A DNA stretch of 39,734 bases from Hymenobacter profundi. GTDB lineage: Bacteria; Bacteroidota; Bacteroidia; Cytophagales; Hymenobacteraceae. The translations under genes were made by a program, and so were the position numbers. Below, piece after piece: positions 1 to 9,059 of this stretch. How positions within the stretch are numbered: position 1 is the stretch's first letter; every line of letters starts with the position of its first letter. The notes beneath the pieces are model-generated. The model saw only the letters and a program-made list of their open reading frames with translations. It was not told the origin of the DNA and did not search any database. Where the stretch lies: positions 1 to 39,734 of the forward strand of contig NZ_JAHWGL010000038.1 in assembly GCF_019334315.1 (NCBI RefSeq), given 5' to 3'.

Positions 1-2
1 AA

Positions 3-30
3 GCTATCGGCTAGCAGCTAATGGCTAACA
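3..30. repeat. Two-unit imperfect 14-bp tandem repeat
   Basis: Bases 3-16 and 17-30 are two 14-base units that differ at three positions (GCTATCGGCTAGCA versus GCTAATGGCTAACA). They lie directly upstream of fabG. This could be simple intergenic repeat DNA. The window begins here, so the full extent is unknown. Confidence 0.5.
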
Positions 31-41
31 GCTCAAACTAA

Positions 42-791
42 ATGACAAAACTGCTCGACGGAAAAGTGGCCCTCATCACGGGCGCTTCCAAAGGAATAGG
101 CCGTGCGTTGGCCGTATATTTTGCCCAGCAGGGCGCGCAAGTGGCTTTCACCTACCTTTCCAGCGTAGAAAAAGGCCAGCAGCTGGAACAAGAACTGGCT
201 GAGTTCGGCACCAAAGTGAAAGGCTTCCGCTCCGACGCTTCCATCTTCGCCGAGGCTGAAAAGCTGGTAGACGATGTGGTAGCGGAGTTCGGCAAGCTGG
301 ATATTCTGGTGAACAACGCCGGCATCACGCAGGACGGCCTACTCATGCGCATGAGCGAGCAGCAGTGGGACCAAGTGCTGGCCGTGAACCTGAAATCGGT
401 GTTCAACCTCACCAAAGCCGCCACCAAACCCATGATGCGCGCCAAGGCAGGCAGCATTATTAATATGTCGTCGGTGGTAGGCGTGAAGGGCAACGCGGGC
501 CAGGCCAACTACGCGGCTTCCAAAGCCGGTATTATTGGCTTCACGAAGTCGGTGGCGCTGGAGTTGGGCTCGCGCAATATTCGCTGCAACGCCATTGCGC
601 CCGGCTTCATTGAAACCGAAATGACAGGCGCCTTAGACCAAAAGCAAGTGGACGAGTGGCGCAAAGCCATTCCGCTACGCCGCGGCGGCACGCCCGAGGA
701 TGTGGCTAAAGCCACGGCTTTCCTGGCGTCGGACGATTCTTCGTACATCACCGGCCAAGTGCTGCAAGTGGATGGCGGCATGCTGACCTAA
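42..791 (+). CDS. fabG: 3-oxoacyl-ACP reductase (SDR family)
   Basis: Reduces 3-oxoacyl-ACP to 3-hydroxyacyl-ACP with NADPH in the cytoplasmic type II fatty-acid synthesis cycle. The 249-residue protein is the usual FabG length. It shows the nucleotide-binding TGASKGIG at residues 13-20, NNAG at 91-94, Asn116, and the catalytic set Ser144, Tyr157 and Lys161 (YAASK) with the family's 13-residue Ser-Tyr spacing, then the C-terminal ITGQVLQVDGGM. The ATG at 42 precedes the conserved L-D-G-K-V-A start region by only four residues, so it is the natural start. The gene stands alone, with a hairpin terminator just downstream. Many SDR enzymes share these motifs, so another 3-oxoacyl or hydroxyacyl substrate cannot be excluded, but overall similarity to FabG is strong. 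Confidence 0.93.
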   Translation: MTKLLDGKVALITGASKGIGRALAVYFAQQGAQVAFTYLSSVEKGQQLEQELAEFGTKVKGFRSDASIFAEAEKLVDDVVAEFGKLDILVNNAGITQDGLLMRMSEQQWDQVLAVNLKSVFNLTKAATKPMMRAKAGSIINMSSVVGVKGNAGQANYAASKAGIIGFTKSVALELGSRNIRCNAIAPGFIETEMTGALDQKQVDEWRKAIPLRRGGTPEDVAKATAFLASDDSSYITGQVLQVDGGMLT

Positions 792-815
792 CGTTACTTA
801 CTGCACTGAATAGCG

Positions 816-868
816 CCAGCCCGCTCCGCCAAGATACGCTTGGTGAAGCGGGCTGGCTTCGTTTCAGT
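816..868 (+). terminator. Intrinsic terminator after fabG
   Basis: A hairpin with a perfect ten-base outer stem (CCAGCCCGCT / AGCGGGCTGG), inner pairs and a short loop, arms at 816-833 and 839-856, is followed by a T-rich stretch. It lies 25 bases past the fabG stop. Confidence 0.7.
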
Positions 869-1001
869 TTGTTTTCTGAGCAAGTGAACACTTGAGCAAG
901 AAGCATCCACGCGGAAGTATAAACGCAGAAAATGAGGCAACTACAAAAGGAAATACGCATCTTTTTGACGTCATTATTCTCGTCTTACTCACTTCCTGCC
1001 C

Positions 1002-3134
1002 ATGAAAAACCCCACTACCCAAACTACACTTGTGCAAGCAAGTTTTGGTGCGCTGCTGCTCACTGGACTGCTGTTCTCTCCCGCGCAGGCCCAGAAGCCT
1101 ACCCTCACGCTGGACTTATCGAAGTCGGGCGCCGCGGTCAGCCCTATGCTGTATGGCCTGATGACGGAGGAAATCAACCATTCTTACGATGGCGGTTTGT
1201 ACGCCGAGCTGATCCGCAACCGCACGTTCAAAGACGACCCTACCACCCCCGAGGGGTGGAGCTTAGTGCAGGATAAGGCTGGTTCCAAGGCCAGCATCAA
1301 GCTGATAGCCGCCACCCAGGACAACGTACCGTACGACGAGCGGCGCCACGCCATAAACGATGCTCTGACCACCTGTCTGCGCCTGACCGTGGAGAAGGCC
1401 GATGGCCGGGTAGGCGTGGCTAATGAGGGCTACTGGGGCATTCCCGTGAAACCTGCTACCACCTATCAAGCATCGTTTTACTTGAAAGGCACGGGTAGCA
1501 TTCCGCCCCCGCGGCAGCGCCCTGGTCAGCCCGCGCTACCTGCCGGGCCCGTTATTGAAGACAATACGGCTGGCCCCATGCGGGTCACCATCGAGAGCAA
1601 CGACGGCAAAACGGTATACGCCACAGGCACCGTGAACCTGGAAAAAAGCATCTATTGGAAGAAGTACAACGTGGCCCTGACCACCGGCGCCAACGTGAAG
1701 CCCACGAAAGATGCCCGGTTCGTCATTTCCACCGACCGCCCCGGCCTGTACTACTTCAATCTGGTGTCGCTGTTTCCGCCTACCTTCAATAACCGCCCCA
1801 ACGGCAACCGGCCTGATCTAACGCAGATGATGCTGGATATGAAGCCTGCCTTTCTGCGCTTCCCCGGCGGCAACTACCTAGAAGGGCCGCTGCTGACGGA
1901 TGCGTTTCCCTGGAAAACCACACTGGGGCCGCTGGAAAGTCGGCCCGGCCACCGGGGCTCTTGGGGCTACCGTGCCTCCGATGGCATGGGGCTGATGGAG
2001 TTCCTGCTGTGGTGCGAGGAAATTAAGGCCGAGCCCTTGCTGGGCGTGTATGCGGGCTACTCGCTGAATGGTGACCATGTGGATGCTGGGCCGCTCTTGA
2101 AACCATACGTAGAGGATGCGCTAGATGAGATTGAGTACGTGATGGGCGACGTGACTACCTACTGGGGCGCCAAGCGCGCCGCCGACGGCCACCCCGCCCC
2201 ATTTAAGCTGCGCTACGTAGAAATCGGCAACGAGGACTGGTTTGACCGGAGCAACAGCTACGACGGTCGTTTCAACCAGTTTCGCACCGCCATTGAGCAG
2301 AAATATCCGCAGCTGCACTGCATTTCCACTATTGCTGACGCGCAATTTCCCAGTCAGAAAGTGACCACCGGCAAAGCACCGGAGCTGCTAGACGAGCACT
2401 ACTACCGCAATGCCTGGGACATGTGGCAGAACGCCGCTCAGTACGATGCCTATGACCGCAACGGCCCCAAAATCTTTGTAGGCGAATGGGCCACGCGCGA
2501 GGGCGTGCCCACCACCAACCTAAACGCCGCTCTGGGCGACGCTGCCTGGATGACCGGCATGGAGCGCAACGCTGATCTGGTGGTGATGTCGTGCTACGCG
2601 CCGCTATTTGTGAATGTGAATACCGCCACGGCCACCGCCAAAAAGGCCTGGCAGTGGGATTCGGACCTCATTGGCTATGATGCGCTGAACAGCTACGGGT
2701 CGCCTTCCTACTATGTGCAGAAGATGTTCAGCGAGTATTTAGGCAATCAGATTGTGCCGACCACTGCCGCCAACATCCCTATGCGCCCTCGCCCCATGAC
2801 TCGCCGCGACAGCACCGAGGGTAGGACGCCGAAGCCCGTACCCAGCCTGTTCTACGCCGCTACCAAGGACGATAAAACCGGCGCCGTTTATCTGAAGCTC
2901 GTCAACACGCTGGGCACCAAGCAGCCTATCGACATCAACCTGCAAGGCGTTACGAAGCTGGAGCCCAGCGCCACCATGGTGGTACTGAAAGGCAACAAGC
3001 TAGAGGATACGAACAGCATCATGGAGCCCAAAAAGATTATTCCCGCTACGGCCAAAATCAAGCGGGTAGCTCCCCGGTTCACCCGCACCCTCGACCCGTA
3101 TTCGGTGACGGTGCTGGAGCTACAGCCGAAGTAG
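1002..3134 (+). CDS. Secreted alpha-L-arabinofuranosidase, GH51
   Basis: Predicted retaining exo-enzyme that removes terminal alpha-L-arabinofuranosyl groups from arabinan or arabinoxylan. A signal peptide spans about residues 1-30 (hydrophobic core, then SPAQAQ). A carbohydrate-binding-like insert follows at about 80-255. The catalytic barrel carries RFPGGNYLEG, the acid/base motif EIGNEDW with Glu411, and the probable nucleophile Glu495 in FVGEWATREG. The C-terminal beta-sandwich typical of GH51 runs to the end at residue 710. The ATG at 1002 gives a complete signal peptide. The gene is monocistronic, and its stop codon lies inside one arm of the palindrome at 3131-3209, shared with the convergent gene. 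Family assignment is firm; the exact substrate is inferred. Confidence 0.9.
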   Translation: MKNPTTQTTLVQASFGALLLTGLLFSPAQAQKPTLTLDLSKSGAAVSPMLYGLMTEEINHSYDGGLYAELIRNRTFKDDPTTPEGWSLVQDKAGSKASIKLIAATQDNVPYDERRHAINDALTTCLRLTVEKADGRVGVANEGYWGIPVKPATTYQASFYLKGTGSIPPPRQRPGQPALPAGPVIEDNTAGPMRVTIESNDGKTVYATGTVNLEKSIYWKKYNVALTTGANVKPTKDARFVISTDRPGLYYFNLVSLFPPTFNNRPNGNRPDLTQMMLDMKPAFLRFPGGNYLEGPLLTDAFPWKTTLGPLESRPGHRGSWGYRASDGMGLMEFLLWCEEIKAEPLLGVYAGYSLNGDHVDAGPLLKPYVEDALDEIEYVMGDVTTYWGAKRAADGHPAPFKLRYVEIGNEDWFDRSNSYDGRFNQFRTAIEQKYPQLHCISTIADAQFPSQKVTTGKAPELLDEHYYRNAWDMWQNAAQYDAYDRNGPKIFVGEWATREGVPTTNLNAALGDAAWMTGMERNADLVVMSCYAPLFVNVNTATATAKKAWQWDSDLIGYDALNSYGSPSYYVQKMFSEYLGNQIVPTTAANIPMRPRPMTRRDSTEGRTPKPVPSLFYAATKDDKTGAVYLKLVNTLGTKQPIDINLQGVTKLEPSATMVVLKGNKLEDTNSIMEPKKIIPATAKIKRVAPRFTRTLDPYSVTVLELQPK

Positions 3135-3209
3135 CAACACGTGCTTTTGTGTCTCGTCATTGAACATTCAACATCAGCAACGATGAGACACAAAAGCACG
3201 TGTTGCTAC
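3131..3209. repeat. 25-bp perfect inverted repeat joining two convergent genes (family B)
   Basis: Arms 3131-3155 and 3185-3209 are perfect reverse complements (GTAGCAACACGTG... and ...CACGTGTTGCTAC) around a 29-base spacer. The left arm includes the stop codon of the GH51 gene and the right arm includes the stop of the minus-strand gene. It probably acts as a bidirectional transcription barrier. The end word GTAG and the core GACACAA resemble the element at 13506-13611. Confidence 0.8.
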
Positions 3210-3928
3210 TTCGCAACCTGGGTTTTCTCGGGCTCGATCTGCACGTAATACACCACAAAATGCGGGATATGAAACCGCCCGTACCACTCCCCTACCGGCA
3301 CCCGGCTTTGCGCCAAGTTGCAATACAGCAGCAACCCGTCCGACTCATAGGGCAGCGTGTAGACTACCAGTGGTACTTTGCGACCAAGGGGTAAGTGTAT
3401 TTCCGAAGCAGGGCTGTTGGCGGGACGACCGGCTTGGTCGGCGGCGCGGTATAGGCGGTGAATGTCGGGGCGCAGGCTGTATTGGTCGGCGCGCTTGGGG
3501 TCGGCGGTGAAGGCTTTGATTACCATGCCTTGCGGGAGAAGGAAGCGGTTTTCCACCTTCGTTTCAGCAGCGCGGCGGGAGTATACGGTGCAGGTAAAAG
3601 CCCCAGTGGAGTCGAACTGCAACAAGCGGGCAAATTGCGACGTCAGTTCGCGCTCCGGTTCGGCTTTGCCCTGGCGGTATTCCTGATAGGTGATGTGAAA
3701 TAGGCGCCCGGCCAGGCGCGGGTCGTGAATGGACAGGCGCTGCTTCTCCACGTGCAGCACGCTAGTTAACACCTCATTTACTTCTGGTTCATCGGCCCCG
3801 TGTATCACGCGCACCGCGGTGCTATCGGGTGCGGCATGAGTTGGGCGCAGTGGTGGCATTGTGCCTTTGGGAGAAGGTAGGGCTACGCTACCTAGCGCAA
3901 CGAGTGGAAACAGAAACAGGCTTTTCAT
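3206..3928 (-). CDS. Secreted protein of unknown function
   Basis: I do not recognise a family. The 240-residue protein begins with a short basic, hydrophobic segment (MKSLFLFPLVALGSVAL) that fits a Sec signal peptide, so it is probably periplasmic or exported. The rest is soluble with alternating charged and aromatic stretches and no visible catalytic motif, repeat or membrane span. Only one cysteine pair is seen (Cys at FTCTVY and LLYCNLA). It is convergent with the GH51 gene, sharing the palindrome between the stop codons, and divergent from the histidine kinase gene, with a 124-base shared upstream region. Being divergent from a two-component system, it could be a target or accessory of that system, but nothing in the sequence proves it. 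Confidence 0.72.
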   Translation of the reverse strand: MKSLFLFPLVALGSVALPSPKGTMPPLRPTHAAPDSTAVRVIHGADEPEVNEVLTSVLHVEKQRLSIHDPRLAGRLFHITYQEYRQGKAEPERELTSQFARLLQFDSTGAFTCTVYSRRAAETKVENRFLLPQGMVIKAFTADPKRADQYSLRPDIHRLYRAADQAGRPANSPASEIHLPLGRKVPLVVYTLPYESDGLLLYCNLAQSRVPVGEWYGRFHIPHFVVYYVQIEPEKTQVAK

Positions 3929-4017
3929 ACGGCTATTGGCTTTTCAACAAAGGAAGCCGGCCTACCTACGCCATAGTGTGAATGCTTGTGAACGAGTGTT
4001 AAAGAGTGTGAATAGCC

Positions 4018-4048
4018 GTTGAAAGCGCCCTACTGCTGCCTACCTTGC
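4018..4048 (+). promoter_or_regulatory. Bacteroidota-type promoter of the histidine kinase gene
   Basis: GTTG at 4018-4021, 19 bases, then TACCTTGC at 4041-4048. This matches the -33/-7 layout TTTG-N19-21-TAnnTTTG at most positions. Only four bases separate the octamer from the ATG at 4053. Confidence 0.55.
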
Positions 4049-4052
4049 CAGC

Positions 4053-5549
4053 ATGAACAAGCGCATCTGGCTGGCTACGGGACTCATGCTACTCGGCACG
4101 TTGGGCGTGTTGATATTTCAGGCATACTGGACCTACCAGACTTTTCAGCAAGCCGAGCGTCGCCTAATACAGGATGCCCAGGCCGCATTGGTAGCCACCC
4201 GCGACCAGGCCCTGGCGTTGCAGCGGCAGCAGTTACTACGGCAGTACCGCGGCTGGCTGCGCGACACCAGCCACGTGCGCATCAGCTGTTTTGTGAACCA
4301 CGACAGCCTGACGGAATTTCGGCTGACCGCCTACCACCACGGTCGTCCCGCCCGCCCGAAAGATCAGTTTGACATTGGGTTTGAAGATTTCAAGCCGCGC
4401 CTGGCGCATATCACACCGGCCGCGCAGGCCTTTTTCATCCGGCGCTTCACGGAAGGACCCGTTCGTCGTAATCTGGAAGAAGGCTTCTATTACTTCTACC
4501 TGCAATGGCTCGGTCGTCAGCTCGACACGGCTGTACGGCGCAGCACTACCACCCCAGCCACGTTTCAGCGGCTTTTTGCCGCCGAGCTGCGCCGCCGAGG
4601 GCTGCATGAGGTAGCTTTTCAGGTGCAGCTCCGTTCTTCGGTGCACGCTGCCCCAATGCCCCCGGCACCGACGGCCTTTCCGGTAGCGTTACCGCCGCAA
4701 CCACTGGGATTGCGGCAACCCGCCCAGCAAACGGTGCGGGTGTGGCTGCCCGCTACCTCGGCCGTAGTGCTGCGGCAGTTGCGCGGCGTGCTGTGGGCGT
4801 CGGGGCTGCTGATGGGGCTGGTGCTGGGCTGCTTCGGCTACACCGTGAGCACCATGCGCCGCCAAAAACGTCTCGCTGACCTCAAAGACGACTTCACCCA
4901 CAACATGACCCACGAGCTGAAGACGCCCGTGGCTACCATCCAGCTCGCCGCCGATTCGCTTCAATATTTTCAGCTGGATACCGTTACCAGCGCCGAGTAT
5001 ACCGCCCTTATCAGCGAACAGGCGGGCCGGCTGAATGGGTTGATTGAGCAGATCTTGCGCAGCATGGCGCTGGAGCAACACGCCCTACCCCTCGCCCGCC
5101 AGCCACTCGACTGGGTTCAGCTCATCACTACTACGCTCACCCAGCACGCCCCGCATTTCGCGCAGACAGATCGGCACGTGTGCTGGGAACCTCCTGCCAT
5201 TCCGGCCATGGTGTGCGGCGATGCCACGCACCTCGCCAACGTGTTGAGCACGCTCCTCGACAACGCCCGCAAATACGGCGGCCCGCACCTGCGGCTGCAC
5301 CTCGAAACCGCCCCCACCGGCATCAGCCTGCACGTTCACGACGATGGTCCCGGTATTCCGGCTACATTTCAGGCACATGTATTCGACAAGTTTTTTCGGG
5401 TGCCTAGCGGGAATGTGCACGCCGTGAAAGGCTACGGCCTGGGATTACATTATGCCCGCCAGGTAGCTGAACAGCATGGCGGCAGTTTGCAGCTCCACAG
5501 CAAAACCGGTCAGGGCACCACGTTCCTTCTCACTCTTCCACTTGCCTGA
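4053..5549 (+). CDS. Membrane sensor histidine kinase
   Basis: Senses an unknown signal outside the cytoplasm, autophosphorylates on His and passes phosphate to the response regulator encoded next. The 498 residues contain an N-terminal membrane span (about 5-24), an extracytoplasmic region of about 210 residues rich in Arg, Gln and His with no domain I recognise, a second span (about 247-270), then HisKA with the phosphoacceptor His287 in NMTHELKTPVATIQ. The HATPase domain has the N-box around Asn404 (LLDNARKYG) and the G-boxes DDGPGIP and GYGLGLHYAR. No clear HAMP domain separates the second span from HisKA. The ATG at 4053 places the first span correctly and follows a -7 promoter box by four bases. 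The stop overlaps the regulator start by one base. Confidence 0.9.
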   Translation: MNKRIWLATGLMLLGTLGVLIFQAYWTYQTFQQAERRLIQDAQAALVATRDQALALQRQQLLRQYRGWLRDTSHVRISCFVNHDSLTEFRLTAYHHGRPARPKDQFDIGFEDFKPRLAHITPAAQAFFIRRFTEGPVRRNLEEGFYYFYLQWLGRQLDTAVRRSTTTPATFQRLFAAELRRRGLHEVAFQVQLRSSVHAAPMPPAPTAFPVALPPQPLGLRQPAQQTVRVWLPATSAVVLRQLRGVLWASGLLMGLVLGCFGYTVSTMRRQKRLADLKDDFTHNMTHELKTPVATIQLAADSLQYFQLDTVTSAEYTALISEQAGRLNGLIEQILRSMALEQHALPLARQPLDWVQLITTTLTQHAPHFAQTDRHVCWEPPAIPAMVCGDATHLANVLSTLLDNARKYGGPHLRLHLETAPTGISLHVHDDGPGIPATFQAHVFDKFFRVPSGNVHAVKGYGLGLHYARQVAEQHGGSLQLHSKTGQGTTFLLTLPLA

Positions 5550-6235
5550 TGCCGCTGCCCACCATTCTGCTATTGGAAGATGAACTGCCGCTGGCCCGCC
5601 TACTCAGCGAGGCATTGGAGCGCAGCGGCTACCGGGTGCAGCACTACGCCGATGGCCATCGGGGTCTGCAAGCGGCCCGCCAGCATCCACCCGATCTGTT
5701 ACTGGTGGACGTAATGCTGCCCGGCCTCGACGGGTTCAGCGTGGTGCGTGCCCTGCGCACTACCCACGCCGAACTGCCGGTGCTATTCCTCACGGCCCGC
5801 TCTACCACCGCCGATGTGGTGCAGGGTTTCGAGGCCGGCGGCAACGACTACCTCAAGAAGCCCTTTAGCCTAGAAGAGTTGCTGCTGCGGGTGCGCGAAC
5901 TGCTGCGCCGCACTGCGCCAGCCACCACAACCACGCCGGAGGTGGTGCCGCTGGGCCGCTACCAGTTTCGGCCGCTACGGCAGGAACTGTGGCTGGACGG
6001 CGCTTGTACGGCTCGCCTTTCCGCCCGCGAAAACGAGTTGCTTTTGCTCTTGGTCCAGCATCGCAACGGCGTGGTGGACCGCCGCACCTGCCTCCGCCGC
6101 CTCTGGGGCGACGACAACTTCTTCACTGCCCGCACCATGGACGTGTACGTGTCGCGCCTGCGCAAGCATCTGCGGCAGGATGCGTCGTTGCATATTCTGA
6201 ATATCCGGGGGGTAGGGTTTAAGCTGATTGAGTAG
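5549..6235 (+). CDS. OmpR/PhoB-type response regulator
   Basis: Partner of the kinase just upstream; its start A is the last base of the kinase stop (TGATG), so the two are translationally coupled. The receiver domain occupies about residues 1-118, with acidic residues in LLEDELP, the phosphoacceptor Asp54 in LLVDVMLPG, the conserved Thr in LFLTARS and Lys104 in LKKPFS. A winged-helix DNA-binding domain of the Trans_reg_C type fills about 135-228 and ends in RMDVYVSRLRKHL and IRGVGFKLIE-like sequence. At 228 residues the length is typical. The regulon is unknown; the adjacent divergent secreted protein and the downstream MFS gene are the nearest candidates. Confidence 0.92.
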   Translation: MPLPTILLLEDELPLARLLSEALERSGYRVQHYADGHRGLQAARQHPPDLLLVDVMLPGLDGFSVVRALRTTHAELPVLFLTARSTTADVVQGFEAGGNDYLKKPFSLEELLLRVRELLRRTAPATTTTPEVVPLGRYQFRPLRQELWLDGACTARLSARENELLLLLVQHRNGVVDRRTCLRRLWGDDNFFTARTMDVYVSRLRKHLRQDASLHILNIRGVGFKLIE

Positions 6236-6395
6236 CCACCCGCTACCCAAGGTGCGGAGGCTATATCTTGCATGTTCGTTGACACGTTGATGCCCGGCTG
6301 CACCCCTACCTTTCCAAACAAGTAGATCCAAGCCGGGTTGTACAAGCTTCAACCGGGCGCCGCTCGTCATTTCTTATTGCGCCCCTACTTTCCCT

Positions 6396-7571
6396 ATGAC
6401 TTCCAAACGTACCCTGATTCCCCTCACACTGGGTGGGTTTGCCATTGGCATGACCGAATTCGTGATGATGGGCATTTTGCCGGATATTGCCCAGGCCATG
6501 CACCTGTCCATTCCTACGGCCGGACACTTTATTTCAGCCTACGCGCTGGGCGTGGTAGTAGGGGCGCCGCTGCTGGTGGCCCTTACCGGCAAGCTCCCGC
6601 CCCGGCAGATTCTGGCGCTCCTCATGGGCCTATTTGCTTTCGGCAACGCCCTGTCGGTGCTGGTGCCCAACTACGAACTGATGCTGCTGACCCGCTTTAT
6701 TTCGGGCCTGCCACACGGAGCGTTTTTCGGGGTAGGCGCGGTGGTAGCGGGGCGCCTGGCCGCACCGGGCAAAGAGGCGCAGGCCGTTTCCATCATGTTT
6801 GCGGGCCTGACGGTGGCCAATATTATCGGGGTGCCGATTGGCACGTACCTGGGCCACACCTTCAGCTGGCGTATTCCATTCGTGCTCATTGTGGTGGTAG
6901 CCCTGCTCACGGTGCTGAGCGTGCGGCGCTGGATTCCCGACCTACCCGCCAAGGAAACCAACCTACGCCAGGAGTTCCGCGCTTTCACCCGGCTGGAACC
7001 ATGGTTGATTATCGGCATTACCATTCTGGGCAATGGGGGCTTTTTCGCGTGGTTCAGCTACATTGTGCCGCTGTTCACCGAGGTGGCCGGCTTCAGCCCT
7101 AATGCTGTCACGTTTCTGATGGTGCTGGCGGGCGTGGGCATGTCGCTGGGCAACCTGCTGGGCGGCTGGCTCACCGACCGTATCTCACCGCTGCGGGCCA
7201 CTACCTGGCTGCTGGCCGCCATGACGGGCGCCCTGCTCATCACACCCTTCGCTGCCCACCACCAACTCCCGACCATCCTGATGACCATGCTGACGGGCGC
7301 TCTGGCCTTTTCCACAGCGGCCCCCATCCAGATGCTTATGATTCGGGCGGCGAAGGGCTCCGAGATGCTGGCCTCGTCCCTGAGCCAGTCGGGCTTCAAT
7401 ACCGGCAATGCGCTAGGCGCCTACCTGGGCGGCCTACCCATTGCGGCTGGTCTGGGCTACACCTCGCCCGAGTGGGTAGGCGCGGCGCTGGTAGTAGGCG
7501 GCATCCTGTGTTGCGTGGCCCTGGTGGTGAGCAGACGGAAGAATGTGCAGGTAGAGTTGGCCGTGCGGTAG
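6396..7571 (+). CDS. MFS efflux transporter, AraJ/PbuE-like
   Basis: Inner-membrane drug:H+ antiporter-like permease of 391 residues with about twelve hydrophobic helices. The first helix carries LGGFAIGMTEFVMMGILPDIA, the signature of the AraJ/YdhP/PbuE branch, which exports sugars, purines, chloramphenicol or similar small molecules. A typical intracellular loop follows helix 2 (LTGKLPPRQIL), and GxGxxLGNLLGGWLTDR marks the second half. The substrate cannot be read from the sequence. The ATG at 6396 is used because it directly precedes the conserved first helix; a TA-rich octamer (TACTTTCC) lies two bases before it. It follows the two-component pair on the same strand by 160 bases and converges with the next gene. 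Confidence 0.88.
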   Translation: MTSKRTLIPLTLGGFAIGMTEFVMMGILPDIAQAMHLSIPTAGHFISAYALGVVVGAPLLVALTGKLPPRQILALLMGLFAFGNALSVLVPNYELMLLTRFISGLPHGAFFGVGAVVAGRLAAPGKEAQAVSIMFAGLTVANIIGVPIGTYLGHTFSWRIPFVLIVVVALLTVLSVRRWIPDLPAKETNLRQEFRAFTRLEPWLIIGITILGNGGFFAWFSYIVPLFTEVAGFSPNAVTFLMVLAGVGMSLGNLLGGWLTDRISPLRATTWLLAAMTGALLITPFAAHHQLPTILMTMLTGALAFSTAAPIQMLMIRAAKGSEMLASSLSQSGFNTGNALGAYLGGLPIAAGLGYTSPEWVGAALVVGGILCCVALVVSRRKNVQVELAVR

Positions 7572-7629
7572 GGTTTTCTGCTGTAGCGCAGCATAGGCCG
7601 GCCAATTCCAGCCCACACGACGGCGTATT

Positions 7630-8886
7630 TCACTTTCTGGCCGGCTCGTACGGAAACGGCAGTTCCATCCGTATCTCGTGGTCTTCGCCGGCAGCATTGA
7701 TGAATCGGGCGGCCCGCATGGCGCGCAGAGCTTCTTCGTCGCAGCCGTGACCCAGGCCGTTCACCACGGCCAAGTCTTTCGGCACGCCATCTTTATCAAT
7801 GGTAAGCTGCACGGTGACGTGGCCGCTTACGTTTTGCTGCCGGGCCGCTTCGGGGTAGCGCAGGCCGGCGTATAGAGTTTCGTAGCCGCCGACGAGTTCT
7901 ACACTGGGCCTCTCTTCAGCTTCTTGCCCTTCCTTGAAGTCAACATATAGCTCTGGCGGATTAAGATTACCCGCCGCAGTAGGCGCTTGGTACACAAGAC
8001 CATGCTGGTGCAAATATTCCTCTAACGGCTCTAAACCAACTTTTGCCCGCCGTTCATTCACCCTTACCTCGTCTTCGATAGGGTAGAGTTTCCCATGTCC
8101 TTTCCGGTCGAAGAGTGATTGTGAGCCATACACCTGTTTTTCTCCTTGCTCAGTTTTTAAGCGGTCGATGAGGAGGGCCAGCGCTGACCATGAGAACTCG
8201 CCTTGATCAGCGGCAGCAGTGAGCAACGGTAGATACTTCGCGTCGGGATTATGCTGGATCACAAAAAACGCCACGTCCTTTTGATACTCGCCTACCAGTG
8301 ACTTGCCAGGATAACCATGTTGGGCAATCAGGCTGTCTACCTGTTTGATTGTTTGATAGTCCATAACACTTTGCTGGCGCATAGCGTCATCGGCTTGCGC
8401 CGAATTTAGTCCAAGCTTCTTATCTGCCACTTCTGTTACTAAACGAAAGTGCTGATCCTGATACTCTATCTTTTTCAACAACGCCACCAGCTGCGGATCG
8501 AAGCGCGCCTCGTGGCGCTGCTGCTTGGTGCGGGCGCGGGTGAGGAGGTGGTTCCAGCCAGCTTGCGAAGTCAGCGACATGAAGCTTTCTTCCGCTTCGA
8601 GGTCCTCTGCCGGGAAGTAGCCTTTGTTGACAGCTTGTTTCAGCAGTTGCAGCGCCGCTTTGGGTTCCTGGTTGCGGGCAGCGGCTTCGGCAGCCTGGTA
8701 GTAGTCCTTAGCGGCGCCGGGCTGGCGCTTCAGGGCTTGTTGGTAGGTGGCGCTGGCGGCAGCGTAATCTTGTTTCGACAGAGAAAGGCGGGCCGCTAGC
8801 AGAGCATCAGCAGAAGACTGCGCCTGAGCGGATTGCACGCCTAGCAAAGCAGCTACAGCCAGCCCGACCACGTAATGGTATCGCAT
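7630..8886 (-). CDS. Exported protein with TPR, DUF6624-like and TonB C-terminal domains
   Basis: The 418-residue protein has a signal peptide (about 1-22, ending AQAQ). TPR-like helices follow at about 27-95 (ADALLAARLSLSKQDYAAASATYQQALKRQ). A middle region at about 130-265 contains the L..KIEYQDQHFR pattern seen in DUF6624 proteins, and a TonB C-terminal domain lies at about 335-415 (YPEAARQQNVSGHVTVQLTIDKDGVPKDLAVV). There is no N-terminal TonB membrane anchor or Pro-rich spacer, so this is unlikely to be a classic energy transducer. Bacteroidota have many such TonB-C envelope proteins with unclear roles. It is convergent with the MFS gene and divergent from the vWA-type gene. Domain calls are from pattern recognition; DUF6624 is the less certain one. 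Confidence 0.83.
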   Translation of the reverse strand: MRYHYVVGLAVAALLGVQSAQAQSSADALLAARLSLSKQDYAAASATYQQALKRQPGAAKDYYQAAEAAARNQEPKAALQLLKQAVNKGYFPAEDLEAEESFMSLTSQAGWNHLLTRARTKQQRHEARFDPQLVALLKKIEYQDQHFRLVTEVADKKLGLNSAQADDAMRQQSVMDYQTIKQVDSLIAQHGYPGKSLVGEYQKDVAFFVIQHNPDAKYLPLLTAAADQGEFSWSALALLIDRLKTEQGEKQVYGSQSLFDRKGHGKLYPIEDEVRVNERRAKVGLEPLEEYLHQHGLVYQAPTAAGNLNPPELYVDFKEGQEAEERPSVELVGGYETLYAGLRYPEAARQQNVSGHVTVQLTIDKDGVPKDLAVVNGLGHGCDEEALRAMRAARFINAAGEDHEIRMELPFPYEPARK

Positions 8887-9059
8887 ACAGAATAGAAGAA
8901 CCGTCTGGTTCGTTAAGGAATACTGCTGCGGCTAAGCTATCCATTTTTTCCATTCACTCAGTTCTCCCGCGTAACTTCCTACCTTCGCTCTGCTACCAGT
9001 TCGCGCAACTATCCCCGCTGCTCCGGGGTTCTTAGCATTCCATCTGATATCGTCGCCTT

